Shown: in pieces, positions 55,601-64,000 of the stretch
How the letters are laid out: each line of letters opens with the position of its first letter
Numbering within the stretch: the stretch's first letter is position 1
Assembly: GCA_036365145.1 (NCBI GenBank)
Contig: JAEOAD010000897.1
Coordinates: 24,822-88,821 of the forward strand
From: Orientallactaga sibirica
Taxonomy: Eukaryota > Chordata > Mammalia > Rodentia > Dipodidae
Reading direction: 5' to 3'
Length of the DNA stretch: 64,000 nt
The notes under the pieces: model-generated
Databases searched by the model: none
What the model was told of the DNA's origin: nothing
The model's input: the letters and a program-made list of their open reading frames with translations, nothing else
Translations under genes and position numbers: made by a program

Positions 55601-58549
55601 AATGGACTAAACAAGACAAGATTACTTCTAAGTAATATCACTGAATGTTGCCATTTAGGATAGGAATTTCAGTGTAATTCTTAACTCCTTATCTTCACTC
55701 TTTCACATTTAGTTCTTTCTAGATTCTGTAAGCATTCCCTCTACCACAGGTCTGTCTTTCAGGTCTACTGTTGCCACCCTAGGTCATGTTTTGCCTGTAC
55801 CATTAACCATTCTTGTACGCCATTCAGTAAACTGAACTCTTAACTCACCTATCTGCTGCTCAGCCTGCCCTTCCTAAGTCAGCCATGTTATCTTTCCAAA
55901 ACATCTTTTTCCTTAAAATCTAACAGAAACTACACCATTCTAAACTTTTAGGTATTTGATACCCACCATGACATGAGTCTGTATTTAAGCTACTTTGCCT
56001 GTGCATTCATTACACCTGGCTAAATCATTTCTTTTTCATTGACTGTGCACTTCCACATTTTGGTTTTCCTCTTCTCCAACAGTATTTCTATATTCATGCC
56101 TCCTTACTGAAATACTACTCTTTTTCCAACTGAACTTACATTATTCCCCAGTTTGAACTCTATACCACAGAAACTTGCATCAGAACATTTTGTTGCTGTT
56201 TTGGTTTACATGTCTCTTTTCACCGACAACAAAGGTGTAGTTCTGTATTACTGGTTTTTCAGTTTCTCCACCATATTGAATGAATTCCTTTTCAGACTTT
56301 GTACCTTTGAGATCAATGTGCCAATTATTTGTTGAATGAACCAAGATGATTTAGAATGCATTTTTAGTGGGATATAGTGGCACATTACCTTTATAAATGC
56401 ACAGGAGAGTCAGAGGTGAGAGCATGCTACGATTGAAGCTATTCTGAGTTTAATGGTGACATCCTATCTTAAAAAACAAAGGAAACTCCCTCCCCCTCTC
56501 AAATTAACAGAAATAGAAATAGAAAAAAAGAAATTAAATGCTCAAATGTTAATTTCTGTTTTCTGTAAATTAAAAAGAATCACTTATTAAAGGTCATTTT
56601 ATTCCCTTTAGTAATTTTGTGGCATATTTACTGTTCTTCCTGATAAGTAGATTTTAACCTGATGCTTGAAAAAGTTACCAGAAATATTCAAAATTATCTA
56701 TATGATGGGATCTTGGAGTCTTTCTATGTCTATGGCTTTTCTGCTTCTTTTTCATTTTTCATACATGGCCTCACCATGTTGCTCTGGCTAGCTCCAAGCA
56801 CTTTGTCCTCTTCCCTGAGTATTCCAAGAACCTGGGAGCTATGTGAAACCAATACCAGCATCATTTACATATCCTGACACTATCATTGTTGGTTGCAAAC
56901 TTTACTAGTTTCTCCTTACTCTAATAATATTTCCATCCTGCTCAATACCTTTTTCTCCATGAAAGGAGGAATGATAGTCTTCATATTTTATTTAAAGAGA
57001 TTTTAAAATTTGGAATAAATATTCAGTATCCCTTGAAGATTAGTAGATTCTTACTTTTGAAAATGAAATATTAATAGATGTTACTTTTGGAAATGGCTTT
57101 TTTAAAAATTTAGGACCTCAGGTGAAAGGTCATTTTTTTTTTCTTATTTAGATATTTTTATTTATTTTTTATTTTTTAAAAATAAATTTTCTTTATTTAT
57201 ATTATTCTGAGTTTACATTCATAGTATTGGTTCCATTATCCTCCTCCCTGTACTCCCTCTTTCAAAGGGACCCTCATCAATGGGGAATGTGGGTCATGCT
57301 TTGTGAGGTTAGTCAAGAGTTCTGGGGGGTTGGCCCCAGTCTCTGTGCATAATGCCCCAACTTATGACTCTAACAATCTTTCCGCCCCCTCTTCTGCAAG
57401 TTTCCCTGAGCCACATTGGGGTCATTTCAGTTCTGCTTCAGTGATGAGGTTTTGGGAACCTCTGTGTCTCTGGATATCTGGCTTAGTTGGAGTTGGATGT
57501 TCTCTGTGTTTATCTCCTTCAGCCTTTTTCTGATATCATAATCGCCATGCACGCTGTATTCTTGCCCTTCCCCCTCAATACTTTATGGATTCAGCTGGGG
57601 CCCTGGTGAGATGTGGTTAGCTGATCCTCCCTTCAGGTTTGTTGTCCATCTGAAAAAAGATAAGCAAATTCTCCAACGGAGAGAGAAGTTAGCATTAGAT
57701 AGAAGGGATGACCATATATGTTTTGGAGGGAGTTTTGTATGCGTTGACTCTCTTCTAGCCCACATTTGGTGGTATCTTGATCTTGGAGACTGAGCTCATT
57801 TTTTTGTACCTGCTTTTGACTTATTTCCCAGTTCCAGCAATGAGTTCCATTCCACTGAGTGGATCTATTAGCCAAATCAAGAGCAGTTGGTTACCCACCC
57901 TGGCTGATTGCCACTACTGCACTTGTATGAGCATTACATCAAGTTGTTTCCTGCTGGGTATCTTAGACTGCAAGTTGTTTGGACAGATGTCAGCCATTTT
58001 CCCCCAGTTGCTTGTGTAGCACCCTCTGGTCCTAGACTATCTAACTGTCTGGGGACTGACCCTCTTCCAGATTCTGGCCAGGTACAACTTCTATACTTAT
58101 AGACAATAAACCATATTTTCCCCCTCCCCCATTCCCCTTCAGAACTCCACTCTTCATCATATCCCCTCCCTCTCTCCATTAGTCTATCTTTTAATCTGAT
58201 GTCATTATCTTTTTCTACTATTATGAGGGTCTTGTAAGGTTATTGTTTATAACTGAACTAGCCTCTTGTGTTTTAGAGTTTGGAGGATGTGGAGAAGAAA
58301 GAAGATGATGTAGTTACTAGCTCACTCAGTGAATTTATGAAAGAAACTTCTCTAATAGCACAATGAAGGATGATAGGAAATGTAAGTTACATTTCAAATT
58401 GCAAGAATTTGGATTAATGAAAACTGTAAGATATTTTATTTTCTGAAACATGCAAAACAGTTACTAGCATGTTTATTATCTCCTTTATGTAATAGTTGCA
58501 GAAAAGTATCGGAGAGGTCAAGAAGTCCCTTAAATCCATTATGAACTGA
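43916..58549 (+). CDS. SYCP3/XLR (Cor1)-family gene, seven coding exons
   Basis: Proteins of this family are germline chromatin proteins. SYCP3 itself forms helical fibres on meiotic chromosome axes, and XLR/SLX/FAM9 are mostly X-linked relatives. Seven plus-strand open segments align in order with SYCP3: a short N-terminus with a VEDPAF-like stretch, an acidic part, a SAGIFEDMR segment (SSAGVVEDM-like in SYCP3), then the coiled-coil core (INKTVLAQRRRIE, YNEEYSQKFKDICQQWELDM, KKRLMTMKQLFTQHKK, SLEDVEKKEDD) and a C-terminal KKSLKSIMN. Junction phases run 1, 1, 2, 0, 0, 0. The product would be about 237 residues if it ends at the in-frame TGA in exon 6, or about 260 without that stop, close to SYCP3. 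AATAAA lies at 58678. Family assignment is confident. Whether the locus is functional, and which paralogue it is, is not settled. The sequence is too divergent to be canonical SYCP3. Confidence 0.85.
44460..44647 (+). CDS. SYCP3/XLR-like coding exon 2 (3' end uncertain)
   Basis: The acceptor TTATCATAG precedes 44460. Two bases complete the phase-1 codon from exon 1, giving A-NPEKSS and then an acidic segment ending SAGIFEDMRLDVQKNL, the match to SYCP3's SSAGVVEDMGGEVQNML. The expected phase-1 donor shortly after this motif is not visible. Weak phase-1 GT sites lie after 44636 and 44648, and the frame stays open to a stop at 44675-44677. The 3' boundary given is provisional. An old B1-like insertion starts at about 44640. 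Confidence 0.7.
44640..44765 (+). repeat. Old B1-like insertion next to SYCP3-like exon 2
   Basis: GTGGTGTATACCTATATTTC, CAGCACTGGAG and GACTCTGTCTCAGAAAT follow B1 order with heavy divergence. It lies exactly where the exon 2 donor is expected. Confidence 0.6.
44866..45075 (+). repeat. Diverged tRNA-derived SINE
   Basis: GTCAGAGAGATTGACACGTA start, and a CTCTCTCAAATAAATAAAG tail. Confidence 0.7.
45192..45435 (+). repeat. tRNA-derived SINE (left arm of inverted pair)
   Basis: GGCTGGAGAGATGGCTTAGC start, and a CTCTCTAAAATAAAAAAAAA tail joined directly to a reverse copy. Confidence 0.87.
45436..45645 (-). repeat. tRNA-derived SINE, minus (right arm)
   Basis: A (GA)n run, then TAACCGCTAACCCATCTCTG at the end. 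Confidence 0.85.
45646..45843 (-). repeat. tRNA-derived SINE, minus, diverged
   Basis: GAGTGAGAGAAAGAAAGAAA and TCTCTAACCACTGATTCATC. Third SINE in a row. Confidence 0.72.
45844..46844. other. Intronic unassigned sequence
   Basis: Intron 2 of the SYCP3-like gene. No exon or repeat that I can name. Confidence 0.5.
46845..47048 (+). repeat. tRNA-derived SINE
   Basis: GGCCTGGAGGAATGGTTCAG start, and a GTAAATAAATAAAATAATA tail. Confidence 0.83.
47130..48020 (+). mobile_element. Ancient mammalian L1 3'-end fragment
   Basis: The sequence follows the well-known L1M 3' region in order: ...GGTGTGGAGAAATTGG, then GCAAGCAGTTTGGTAGTTTC, ACCATATGAACCAGAAATTC, ATAGGAGCCAAAAAGCAGAA. It is heavily diverged and non-coding, within intron 2 of the SYCP3-like gene. 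Confidence 0.75.
48375..48622 (-). repeat. tRNA-derived SINE, minus, long variant
   Basis: Has an extra GTGGGCAAGTGCGGCATTGC segment in the middle, not present in most copies here. Ends CTAAGCCATCTCTCCAGCCC. Confidence 0.87.
48623..49451. other. Intronic unassigned sequence
   Basis: Holds CACCTCCCCATTACCACTCT and CAGCAACCTCTTGTACAAAG patches like the L1-type 3' UTR family, too short and diverged to classify. Confidence 0.4.
49452..49633 (+). repeat. B1 SINE with long A tail
   Basis: GCCAGGTGTGGTGGCACACA start, and a tail of over 30 A, suggesting a fairly recent insertion. Confidence 0.9.
49735..49912 (-). repeat. tRNA-derived SINE, minus
   Basis: GAACTCCAGATGCATGTACC and TACCTGCTAAGTCATCTCTC. 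Confidence 0.83.
50105..50182 (-). repeat. Partial B1 SINE, minus
   Basis: GCCTCCCAAGTGTTTGTATT and GGTGTGTGCCACCATGCCCG only. Confidence 0.7.
50497..50614 (+). CDS. SYCP3/XLR-like coding exon 3
   Basis: The acceptor TTTTCAATGTAG is followed by 118 nt reading DINKTVLAQRRRIETFINPF and on to WTSKQDQ. This is the SYCP3 segment DINKALLAKRKRLE...WKTQQ at the start of the coiled coil. It enters in phase 1 and leaves in phase 2 at GTAGGA. No frame lesion is seen. Confidence 0.85.
51075..51338 (-). repeat. tRNA-derived SINE, minus, long variant
   Basis: Shares the extra GTGGGCAAGTGCGGCATT segment with the copy at 48.4 kb and is about as well preserved. Confidence 0.88.
51681..51780 (+). CDS. SYCP3/XLR-like coding exon 4
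   Basis: A strong acceptor (TTGTTTTACAG) precedes the exon. The first base completes the split ATG codon from exon 3, then the frame reads KKYNEEYSQKFKDICQQWEL, DMQQFGEVEENLI. This is the most conserved part of the Cor1 domain. The phase-0 donor GTTGGT keeps the frame into exon 5. The alternative GTATCA donor four bases later would shift frame and hit a stop. Confidence 0.85.
52560..52712 (-). repeat. B1 SINE, minus
   Basis: GCTCAGGCTGACCTGTAACT and TTCCCAAGTGCTAGGACTAA. Confidence 0.75.
52830..53062 (-). repeat. tRNA-derived SINE, minus, long variant
   Basis: Carries a diverged form of the extra segment (GTGTGCATGTGCAGCATTGC). Ends GACATCTCTCTAGCCC. Confidence 0.82.
53091..54540. other. 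Intron 4 unassigned sequence
   Basis: Part (53210-53520) has an old mRNA-like or retrocopy feel with GAAAAAGAATCAG and similar, but no frame survives. Confidence 0.35.
54557..54655 (+). CDS. SYCP3/XLR-like coding exon 5
   Basis: A 99-nt exon of exactly 33 codons in phase 0/0, between TATCTTTGTAG and GTATGT. It reads NGFEKDQQLLKQFRTVQKKR then LMTMKQLFTQHKK, matching SYCP3's RQQQKILQQSRIVQSQKLK...QLYEQFIK. It continues the long helix of the coiled coil. Confidence 0.87.
54688..54902 (+). repeat. tRNA-derived SINE
   Basis: ACTGAAGAGATGGCTTAGCA start, right after the exon 5 donor, and a TCTCAAATAAATCAATAGG tail. Confidence 0.85.
54903..57169. other. Intron 5 unassigned sequence
   Basis: AT-rich. 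One degenerate B1 at 56360. Nothing else supported. Confidence 0.5.
56360..56480 (+). repeat. Degenerate B1 SINE
   Basis: GATATAGTGGCACATTACCT, GCACAGGAGAGTCAGAGG and a CTTAAAAAACAAA tail. Confidence 0.5.
57170..58245 (-). mobile_element. L1-type 3' UTR insertion in the last long intron of the SYCP3-like gene
   Basis: The left 475 bp is nearly the same as the insertion at 32910-33378. The right part shares the CTCTCTCCATTAGTCTATCTT and ATTATGAGGGTCTTG blocks with 17.8 and 33.9 kb. It ends about 30 bases before the exon 6 acceptor. Confidence 0.68.
58277..58381 (+). CDS. SYCP3/XLR-like coding exon 6 with early TGA
   Basis: The acceptor TTGTGTTTTAG leads into SLEDVEKKEDDVVTSSLSEF, MKETSLIAQ and then TGA at 58364-58366. 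The matching part of SYCP3 stays open (SLEDVEKN...MAMLQKKV). Five more codons follow before a consensus GTAAGT donor at 58382, so the exon is 35 codons in phase 0/0 with a stop at codon 30. The stop lies about 15 nt before the junction, too close for standard junction-dependent decay. The product would therefore lack the C-terminal exon. Confidence 0.83.
58496..58549 (+). CDS. SYCP3/XLR-like terminal coding exon 7
   Basis: After the acceptor TTATGTAATAG, 17 codons read LQKSIGEVKKSLKSIMN and then TGA, matching SYCP3's extreme C-terminus (..NVRKSLQSMLF). It is conserved even though the upstream in-frame TGA would keep it untranslated. The exon continues as 3' UTR to the poly(A) signal at 58678. 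Confidence 0.78.
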   Translation: MQKSIGEVKKSLKSIMN

Positions 58550-58677
58550 TGACTCCTTGAGGAAAGCACTTGAAACCTAGGTGATATTATTCCAACATCA
58601 GCTCAAAAAGCTTTATGGTATAAATTCTCTTTGAAACAACAACTTGCATTGTTGGCCACTCTTGCTGTTATATTCTT

Positions 58678-58683
58678 AATAAA
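58678..58683 (+). terminator. Poly(A) signal of the SYCP3/XLR-like gene
   Basis: A canonical AATAAA lies 129 bases after the terminal-exon stop codon, in unique sequence. It is the first such hexamer after that stop. Confidence 0.65.
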
Positions 58684-58884
58684 ATGTCAATAGTCATGTG
58701 ACTCTTAGCTTTTCCTATGTATCAAGTTTTCAGCCCTTCTATTGTAATATTGAATTTTCCTCTCAAATCCATGAATATACATTTACCAATAAATACGATT
58801 TAAGTTTCATTTTGGATTCAGTGTATCTTTTATCAGTCTCAAAAGGTCCAAAATAAAATCATAGAAGGTGATATTGGGCATTGC

Positions 58885-59030
58885 CTTTTTCTGTGTTTGC
58901 TTTTTTGATATGGAATCCCACCATGCTATCAAGACTAATCTTGAACTTTGGAGTTCAAGTGATCCTCTCACCTCAGTCTGCCAGCTAGCTGTGACTACAC
59001 ATATGGTGTCACAACACTGGGGTTATGTGT
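58885..59030 (-). repeat. Degenerate B1 SINE, minus
   Basis: GAACTTTGGAGTTCAAGTGA and TCCTCTCACCTCAGTCTGCC, in the order of a reverse 7SL-type repeat. Confidence 0.5.
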
Positions 59031-59195
59031 GTTCTGCTTGAAGGAAAAGACCCACACAGTCCATTTTACATGTACATATTTAACTAAATTACATAGTCAA
59101 TTCTAAGAAAAGAAAAGGTACTCCATTGACAAAATATTTGTTATCAGTCAAGTCTGATTGTTGTTGTTTCACACCATTATTTAAAAAGAGACCTT

Positions 59196-59413
59196 GGGTT
59201 GGAGATATGGTTTAGTGGTTAAGGCACTTGCCTGCAAAGTTGAAGGACCCAAGTTTGATTTCCCCCAACCCACATACACCAAGTGCACAAATGTCTGGAA
59301 TTCATCTGCAGCGGCTGGAGGCCCTGGCATGCCTATTCTCTCTGTATGTCTCTCTCTCTCTCTTTCTTTGTACAAATAAATAGAAATATTGTAAAAAAAA
59401 AAAAAAAAAAAAA
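59196..59413 (+). repeat. tRNA-derived SINE with A tail
   Basis: GGGTTGGAGATATGGTTTAG start, and a CTCTCTCTCTCTTTC then A-rich tail. Confidence 0.85.
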
Positions 59414-60618
59414 GAAAAAAAAGAACAACCCCTTCAATATATGAGGTAGAATTTTGAACAGAAAATTCTTAAAAGAAGAAATACTGATGGGCATTACACA
59501 CTTAAGGAGACAGTTCAAAAGATACATGTTCTCCTAATGTAACCAGTAAGGTGATCAAGGAATAATAAAATTTTTTTCTGACCAAAGAACTAGAAGAGGA
59601 CAACCTGAGTAAGAACGGGAAATTTGAAAAAAAATGTGCTAACAAATCAGAAATTTAAAAAAATGACATGAACTCAGCAGGCTGAGGTAGGTAGATATCC
59701 TAAGTTCTTAGTTGAGACCAGCCTGGGGCTACAGTGTAAGTTCCAACTCAGTGTGTGGTAGATGGGGGGAGGGGCAGCTGGAGGAGGTGCTGAATAACAC
59801 ACTTATCAATACCCTCTGATTCAAGGAAAAGTAACAAATAAATCTCAATGTACAGAGTGTTGAGTTACATGAAACTAGATTATTTCCAAGTAAGGCATTC
59901 ATCAATTTTTGATTCCTCGGGGTAGACTGCTGCCAGTCTTTCCCTAAGTGATGACTGTAAACTCTACCTCTAAACTGAAATGAATCTTTCATCCAATAAA
60001 CTGATTTGTTTCAATTACTGTTGCAGAGTAACAAGGAAATAACTAATAAAGACAGTATTTGCTTTTGAAAATGAACAGAGAAATTGGAAATAATATTTGG
60101 GCCCTTCCACACATCAGCTGCAACTGTAGCGTGAAGCTGGGGGTCAACTGTAAGCATGGTTGATGTGTAAGTCATGGCTAAAAATGGAAGTATACTTAAT
60201 AAACAAATCAAATGTTTAATTTGTTCCTTAAGCCTTCATTATTTTTTCTGAGTTATGCTCTCCCCATATAGTCCTTGAAACTCTAGCACAAAATATTGAA
60301 CTTTGTTAGCCTGTTAATAATGACTAACACATTGCTGCTGGTTCTAAAAAGTCACTGATCTCAGACTTATTGAGAAAGTCTGAATCATTCCCTCAGTGCT
60401 TTTGGCATTAGAAATGTTGGCTCTGTACTGATCAAGTTTTCTTTCATGGAGACCACTCAGTTTCCTCAGTAATTCCAAGCCTGGCTTAGTAGAAACCCAG
60501 TTACTTTGATTGAACATGTTATCCTAAACATGGCAATATTAGTAAACTCTATTTTAATGTGGATGACAGAACATGGGAATGTAAACAAATGTGCCAGCCT
60601 GTTAAGAGTCAAACACGC
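59414..60618. other. Unassigned sequence downstream of the SYCP3-like gene
   Basis: A possible B1 remnant at 59665-59760 (GCAGGCTGAGGTAGGTAGAT). No gene seen. Confidence 0.45.
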
Positions 60619-60760
60619 ACAGGGCGTGGTGGCGCACGCCTTTAATCCCAGCACTTGGGAGGCAGAGATAGGAGGATTGCCATGAGTTCAAGGCCACCCT
60701 GAGACTACCTAGTGAGTTACAGGTCAGCCTGGACTAGAGTGAAACCCTACCTTGAAAAAC

Positions 60761-60794
<34 letters not shown>
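60619..60794 (+). repeat. B1 SINE with long A tail
   Basis: ACAGGGCGTGGTGGCGCACG start and a tail of more than 30 A. Confidence 0.9.
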
Positions 60795-60797
<3 letters not shown>

Positions 60798-62974
60798 TCA
60801 AGTGTGAATTACATTTATGGTCTTATGTATGAATTCAGAATTCAGTATTCCCTGTTCACTAGTTTTGACACTATGAAGTTCTTGTCTGTTGTGTTAGGCA
60901 GACCTGGCTGCCACTAGCATTTTAAACAGGCTCATTTCCACATTTCTTCTGTCTTACAAATGGTTGAAAATGGCATTCTAGAATGAGCTAAGAAGAGAGT
61001 TATCAAAGGACGCGGATGGTGAAATATCTTGTAAGCAGTTAAGGTAAGAGAGAAATACAGAGAACCACATTCTTCGCATGTTCATCCTTTCGTCATAGAC
61101 ATGTTGAGCATTTTATATCATTAGATCAGCCATAGTGATGTCTTTTGTTGGACTGCCTGCAGGAATTATTTATCTTACTTGTTCTTGAAGGCATTGTAGT
61201 CTTAACCCTTGAGCTGTGCCATGTTCTTCTTTCTCTGTCAGAGCCTGGGGACATCCTGTCTCTGGAGAAGAGCCTTGGAGGACCTATGAGATAACCTTGG
61301 TTCTGAAGTGCAGTAGTGCTTACCCTGTTCTGAAAACCGACTCTCAGACAGTTTGAACAGCACACGACATTTCACGATCATGCTTTACATTTTCTGGGTA
61401 AGAGTGAGAGAAAGCATACAGAATGCCAAAAATCTTAGCATATTAACACCGTAGTTGCAGTTTTGAATATATTATGCATTTGTCTTTCAGAAGAAATGGG
61501 AGAGGTGGCAAATGGTTACTTTGTAACATATGCATTCCTCTCCAGTTTAGAAGTGTAGGTCATCCAAGCAGTGGAACAAAGATATTTTTCCCCTTTAGGC
61601 TTTGAGGATGAAAGGATATTCAAATTCTCAGGACAAACTCTAGTGGCGTGCATGCAGTGATGGGCCTGTTACCCACTCGGAAGATCGGGGATGTGTCAAG
61701 CGATGTCTCTCTATAAATCTCTGCCCTCTGTCATTCTTTGGGAAATCCACTGAAGCCTGGAAAACTGGAATATCCCTGGAAATTACCATAAACCCAGGAT
61801 GAAAATTCAAATGGAACGTCCAGGTTCACCAGCACCAACCATTTTGCTTCTTTCTCCTGAAACCTTTTTTTTTTTTTTTCAATTTCCAAAGTCCATGCTC
61901 CAGGACTAACCTTTCCAAACTAGGATTCTTGAAAACAATATTTGGTCATAGAATAATTGTACAGGCTAAAGATGTGGTAATTAGGCTTGGGGAGGGGTTT
62001 CAGCTTGAAATGATTTGTCCTGAGGGCAGAAAAAAAGTTACATTGGTAGGAACATCCCAGGTGACCTCTGTGACTCACTTTCTTCTTCCTTGACACTCTG
62101 GATAAAATAGAAGAGACACTGGAGGGACAGTACTTGGCCTGCAGCTCTGTGTCAGGGGATATTTGAGACACTTATGCCAAACTTGCAATCCTCTTCATCT
62201 TTCTTTTCCTCTCCCAAGGAAGTAGCTAAGTTCAAACTACTTTTCCATTAACACTATTTATTCAGATGACTCGCTTACTGAAAATTTGTTGATACCCTGT
62301 GTTCTTTAATTTTTAATTGACTTGCCTATGAAACTGACCACTCGCTTTGCAATAATTTCCTGCTGTTTATAATAATCCTGCCTCTTTCTTTCCCTTATTT
62401 TTGTCCAGAGGACATAATTTTCCTCTTCAACTTCCAGTTTCATTTCTATATTCACATTTCCCTTAGGGACCTGTCACTGTTCAAAATCTTCCCATTTTCT
62501 TATAACTGATGCATATACAAACTCTAAGCTTTAAAAACAATTTGTGCGGTTTACTCAAACCTTTCACAATATGATTCAACATTCCAGATTTGTTATCTTT
62601 CTTTTATTTCACTTTCAAAAATTCCATCTACTTTATGTTTGGATGAACCCATATACCCATACAACCTATAAATGCTTTCTTATGAGACATATATCTCCCT
62701 TTTATATCCTTGCTAAGATTTCTCTTATTTATTGCTCCCTTTGCATTCTGACAAATTTTTACAGTAGATCTAGCATCTGGCCAACAAAATCTTTTGAAGA
62801 TATTTTCTATCTTTTAATCAAGGAATAATTTTGAGATTAACCGCTATGTCCTGGAGAAGGTGCCAAAAGACCACTGGTTGAATATGTTTCCCACTGACTA
62901 ACCCAAAAGATGTTATCCAACACGAACAGCAGGAACATCTAGGACAGAAGCGTGACCACTGCTACTGTGATGGG
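60795..62974. other. Unassigned intergenic sequence
   Basis: About 2.2 kb without a recognisable repeat or coding segment on either strand. This is unusual in so repeat-dense a window. Confidence 0.5.
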
Positions 62975-63215
62975 CAGACCCGCAGAGGGCAGCTGCACCA
63001 TCATGACCGTCAGCAACAGCAGAAGCACACAGGCGGCAACTTCATCACCACCACAGCCATCATCAGGAACATAGAGTGAGCAGCAGAACGACCACCCTCA
63101 TGCCCATCAGCAGGCACAGAGGCCAGTGGCATTTCTACCACATGGACCATCAACAGGAAAACAGGGGGCGGCAGTATATCCAACACTGTGAACATCAGCT
63201 GAGACACAGAGGGAA
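62975..63215. repeat. Degenerate ~44-bp minisatellite
   Basis: A CATCAGCAGG-like core recurs at about 63009, 63061, 63105, 63148 and 63193, each followed by a CAGAGG/GGCGGCA-type part. It is GC-richer than its surroundings. Confidence 0.6.
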
Positions 63216-63217
63216 GT

Positions 63218-63432
63218 GCTATGTCTATAGTTAAGCACTTGCCTGTGAAGCTTACTGACCCCAATTCGAGGCTCGTTTCCCCAGGACCCTCCTAAGCCAG
63301 ATGCACAAAATGGAGCATACATCTAGAGTTCGTTTGCAGTGGCTGGAGGCCCTGGTGCACTCATTCTTTCTCCATCTATCTTCCTCTTTCTCTCTCTGTC
63401 ACTCTCAAATTAAATAAATAAGTAAATAAATT
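63218..63432 (+). repeat. tRNA-derived SINE, 5' truncated
   Basis: Starts at the GTTAAGCACTTGCCTGTGAA part, and has a TCAAATTAAATAAATAAGTA tail. The head is replaced by minisatellite sequence. Confidence 0.8.
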
Positions 63433-63912
63433 TGAATCAGAAAATATCTAACCACATCAGGCAAACCAGACACAACCAGAAAAGTGTACCTGTGAAAAGT
63501 ATAAAGCTAGGAGAGGTACTTGCTTTCCATGCTATGTGGGAGACTCTGCCCACACACAGGCGATAGATATTAAACTATTCATGCGAAATTGTTCATGAAG
63601 ACCCAGCACATCAGCAACAAGGAGCAAGAGGCATCATTGCTATCATAGACATTAGAATTGCTCTCCTGGAAAGGAGACACCAAAGCTAATGTTAGGACTG
63701 GCAAGAGGGACACAGCCACACATGTGACCTGGCCTATTAAGTCTCTTGCTCCTCATGGGTCCAAGATTCCCCTTATCCCATCAGAGACACACTGTGCTGG
63801 AGAAAATATTTCCCCACACCCTCAGATTGCATTAGCCTATGGAAGGATCTATGGAAGATCAAGCAGTATCAGGAGAAAATAGAGACAAACTTAATATCAG
63901 AAGGTCTGAAAG

Positions 63913-64000
63913 AGGGCTGGAGAGATGTCTTAGCAGTTAAGGCGCTTGCATGCAAAGCCAAACGAACCAGGTTTGATTCCCAGGACCCAAGAAGCCAGAT
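63913..64000 (+). repeat. tRNA-derived SINE, runs off the window
   Basis: GGGCTGGAGAGATGTCTTAG start with GGTTTGATTCC B-box. The window ends at AAGCCAGAT. Confidence 0.88.

Overview
This 64 kb window is mammalian nuclear DNA, almost certainly from a rodent. There are no operons. Most of the sequence is interspersed repeats: B1/7SL-type SINEs, a very abundant tRNA-derived SINE with intact A and B boxes, LINE-1 copies on both strands, and class III (ERVL/MaLR) LTR elements with the usual rodent MaLR LTR sequence. The mix of B1 with this tRNA-SINE suggests a non-murid lineage, perhaps a jerboa or relative. That placement is recall, not a search result.

Layout. 0-5.8 kb: old SINE and L1 debris plus unassigned sequence. 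6.2-15.6 kb: two copies of an unclassified minus-strand LTR-like repeat, the left one broken by a plus-strand L1 that keeps tandem ~92-bp 5'-UTR monomers, ORF1 remnants and part of ORF2. 17.3-19.2 kb: SINE and L1 3'-end sequence. 19.234-27.862 kb: a MaLR retrotransposon with 348-bp LTRs and a perfect 5-bp target duplication, itself split by a minus-strand ERVL provirus (20.141-26.886 kb) with 538-bp LTRs and its own 5-bp duplication. The ERVL has gag, protease, RT, RNase H, integrase and a dUTPase placed after integrase, no env, and a few inactivating lesions. 30.3-36.7 kb: a chain of exon-like open segments on the plus strand with phase-compatible splice sites. I do not recognise this gene. 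One exon is interrupted by a 5'-truncated L1 with an 18-bp target duplication. 39.379-41.259 kb: a second, un-nested MaLR of almost the same length. 42.1-42.5 kb: a GC-rich tandem duplication. 43.9-58.7 kb: a seven-coding-exon gene of the SYCP3/XLR (Cor1) family. 58.7-64 kb: SINEs, unassigned sequence and a degenerate minisatellite.

The main host gene is the SYCP3/XLR-like gene. Its exons follow the SYCP3 order and nearly all junctions agree in phase, but two features set it apart: an in-frame TGA in the penultimate coding exon just before the conserved C-terminus, and loss or shift of the expected splice donor of coding exon 2 beside an old B1-like insertion. SYCP3 relatives on rodent X chromosomes are germline-expressed, so X linkage is possible but nothing here proves it. 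The ERVL/MaLR nest pairs an autonomous-type element with the non-autonomous family that such elements are thought to mobilise, and both carry tRNA-Leu-like primer sites.
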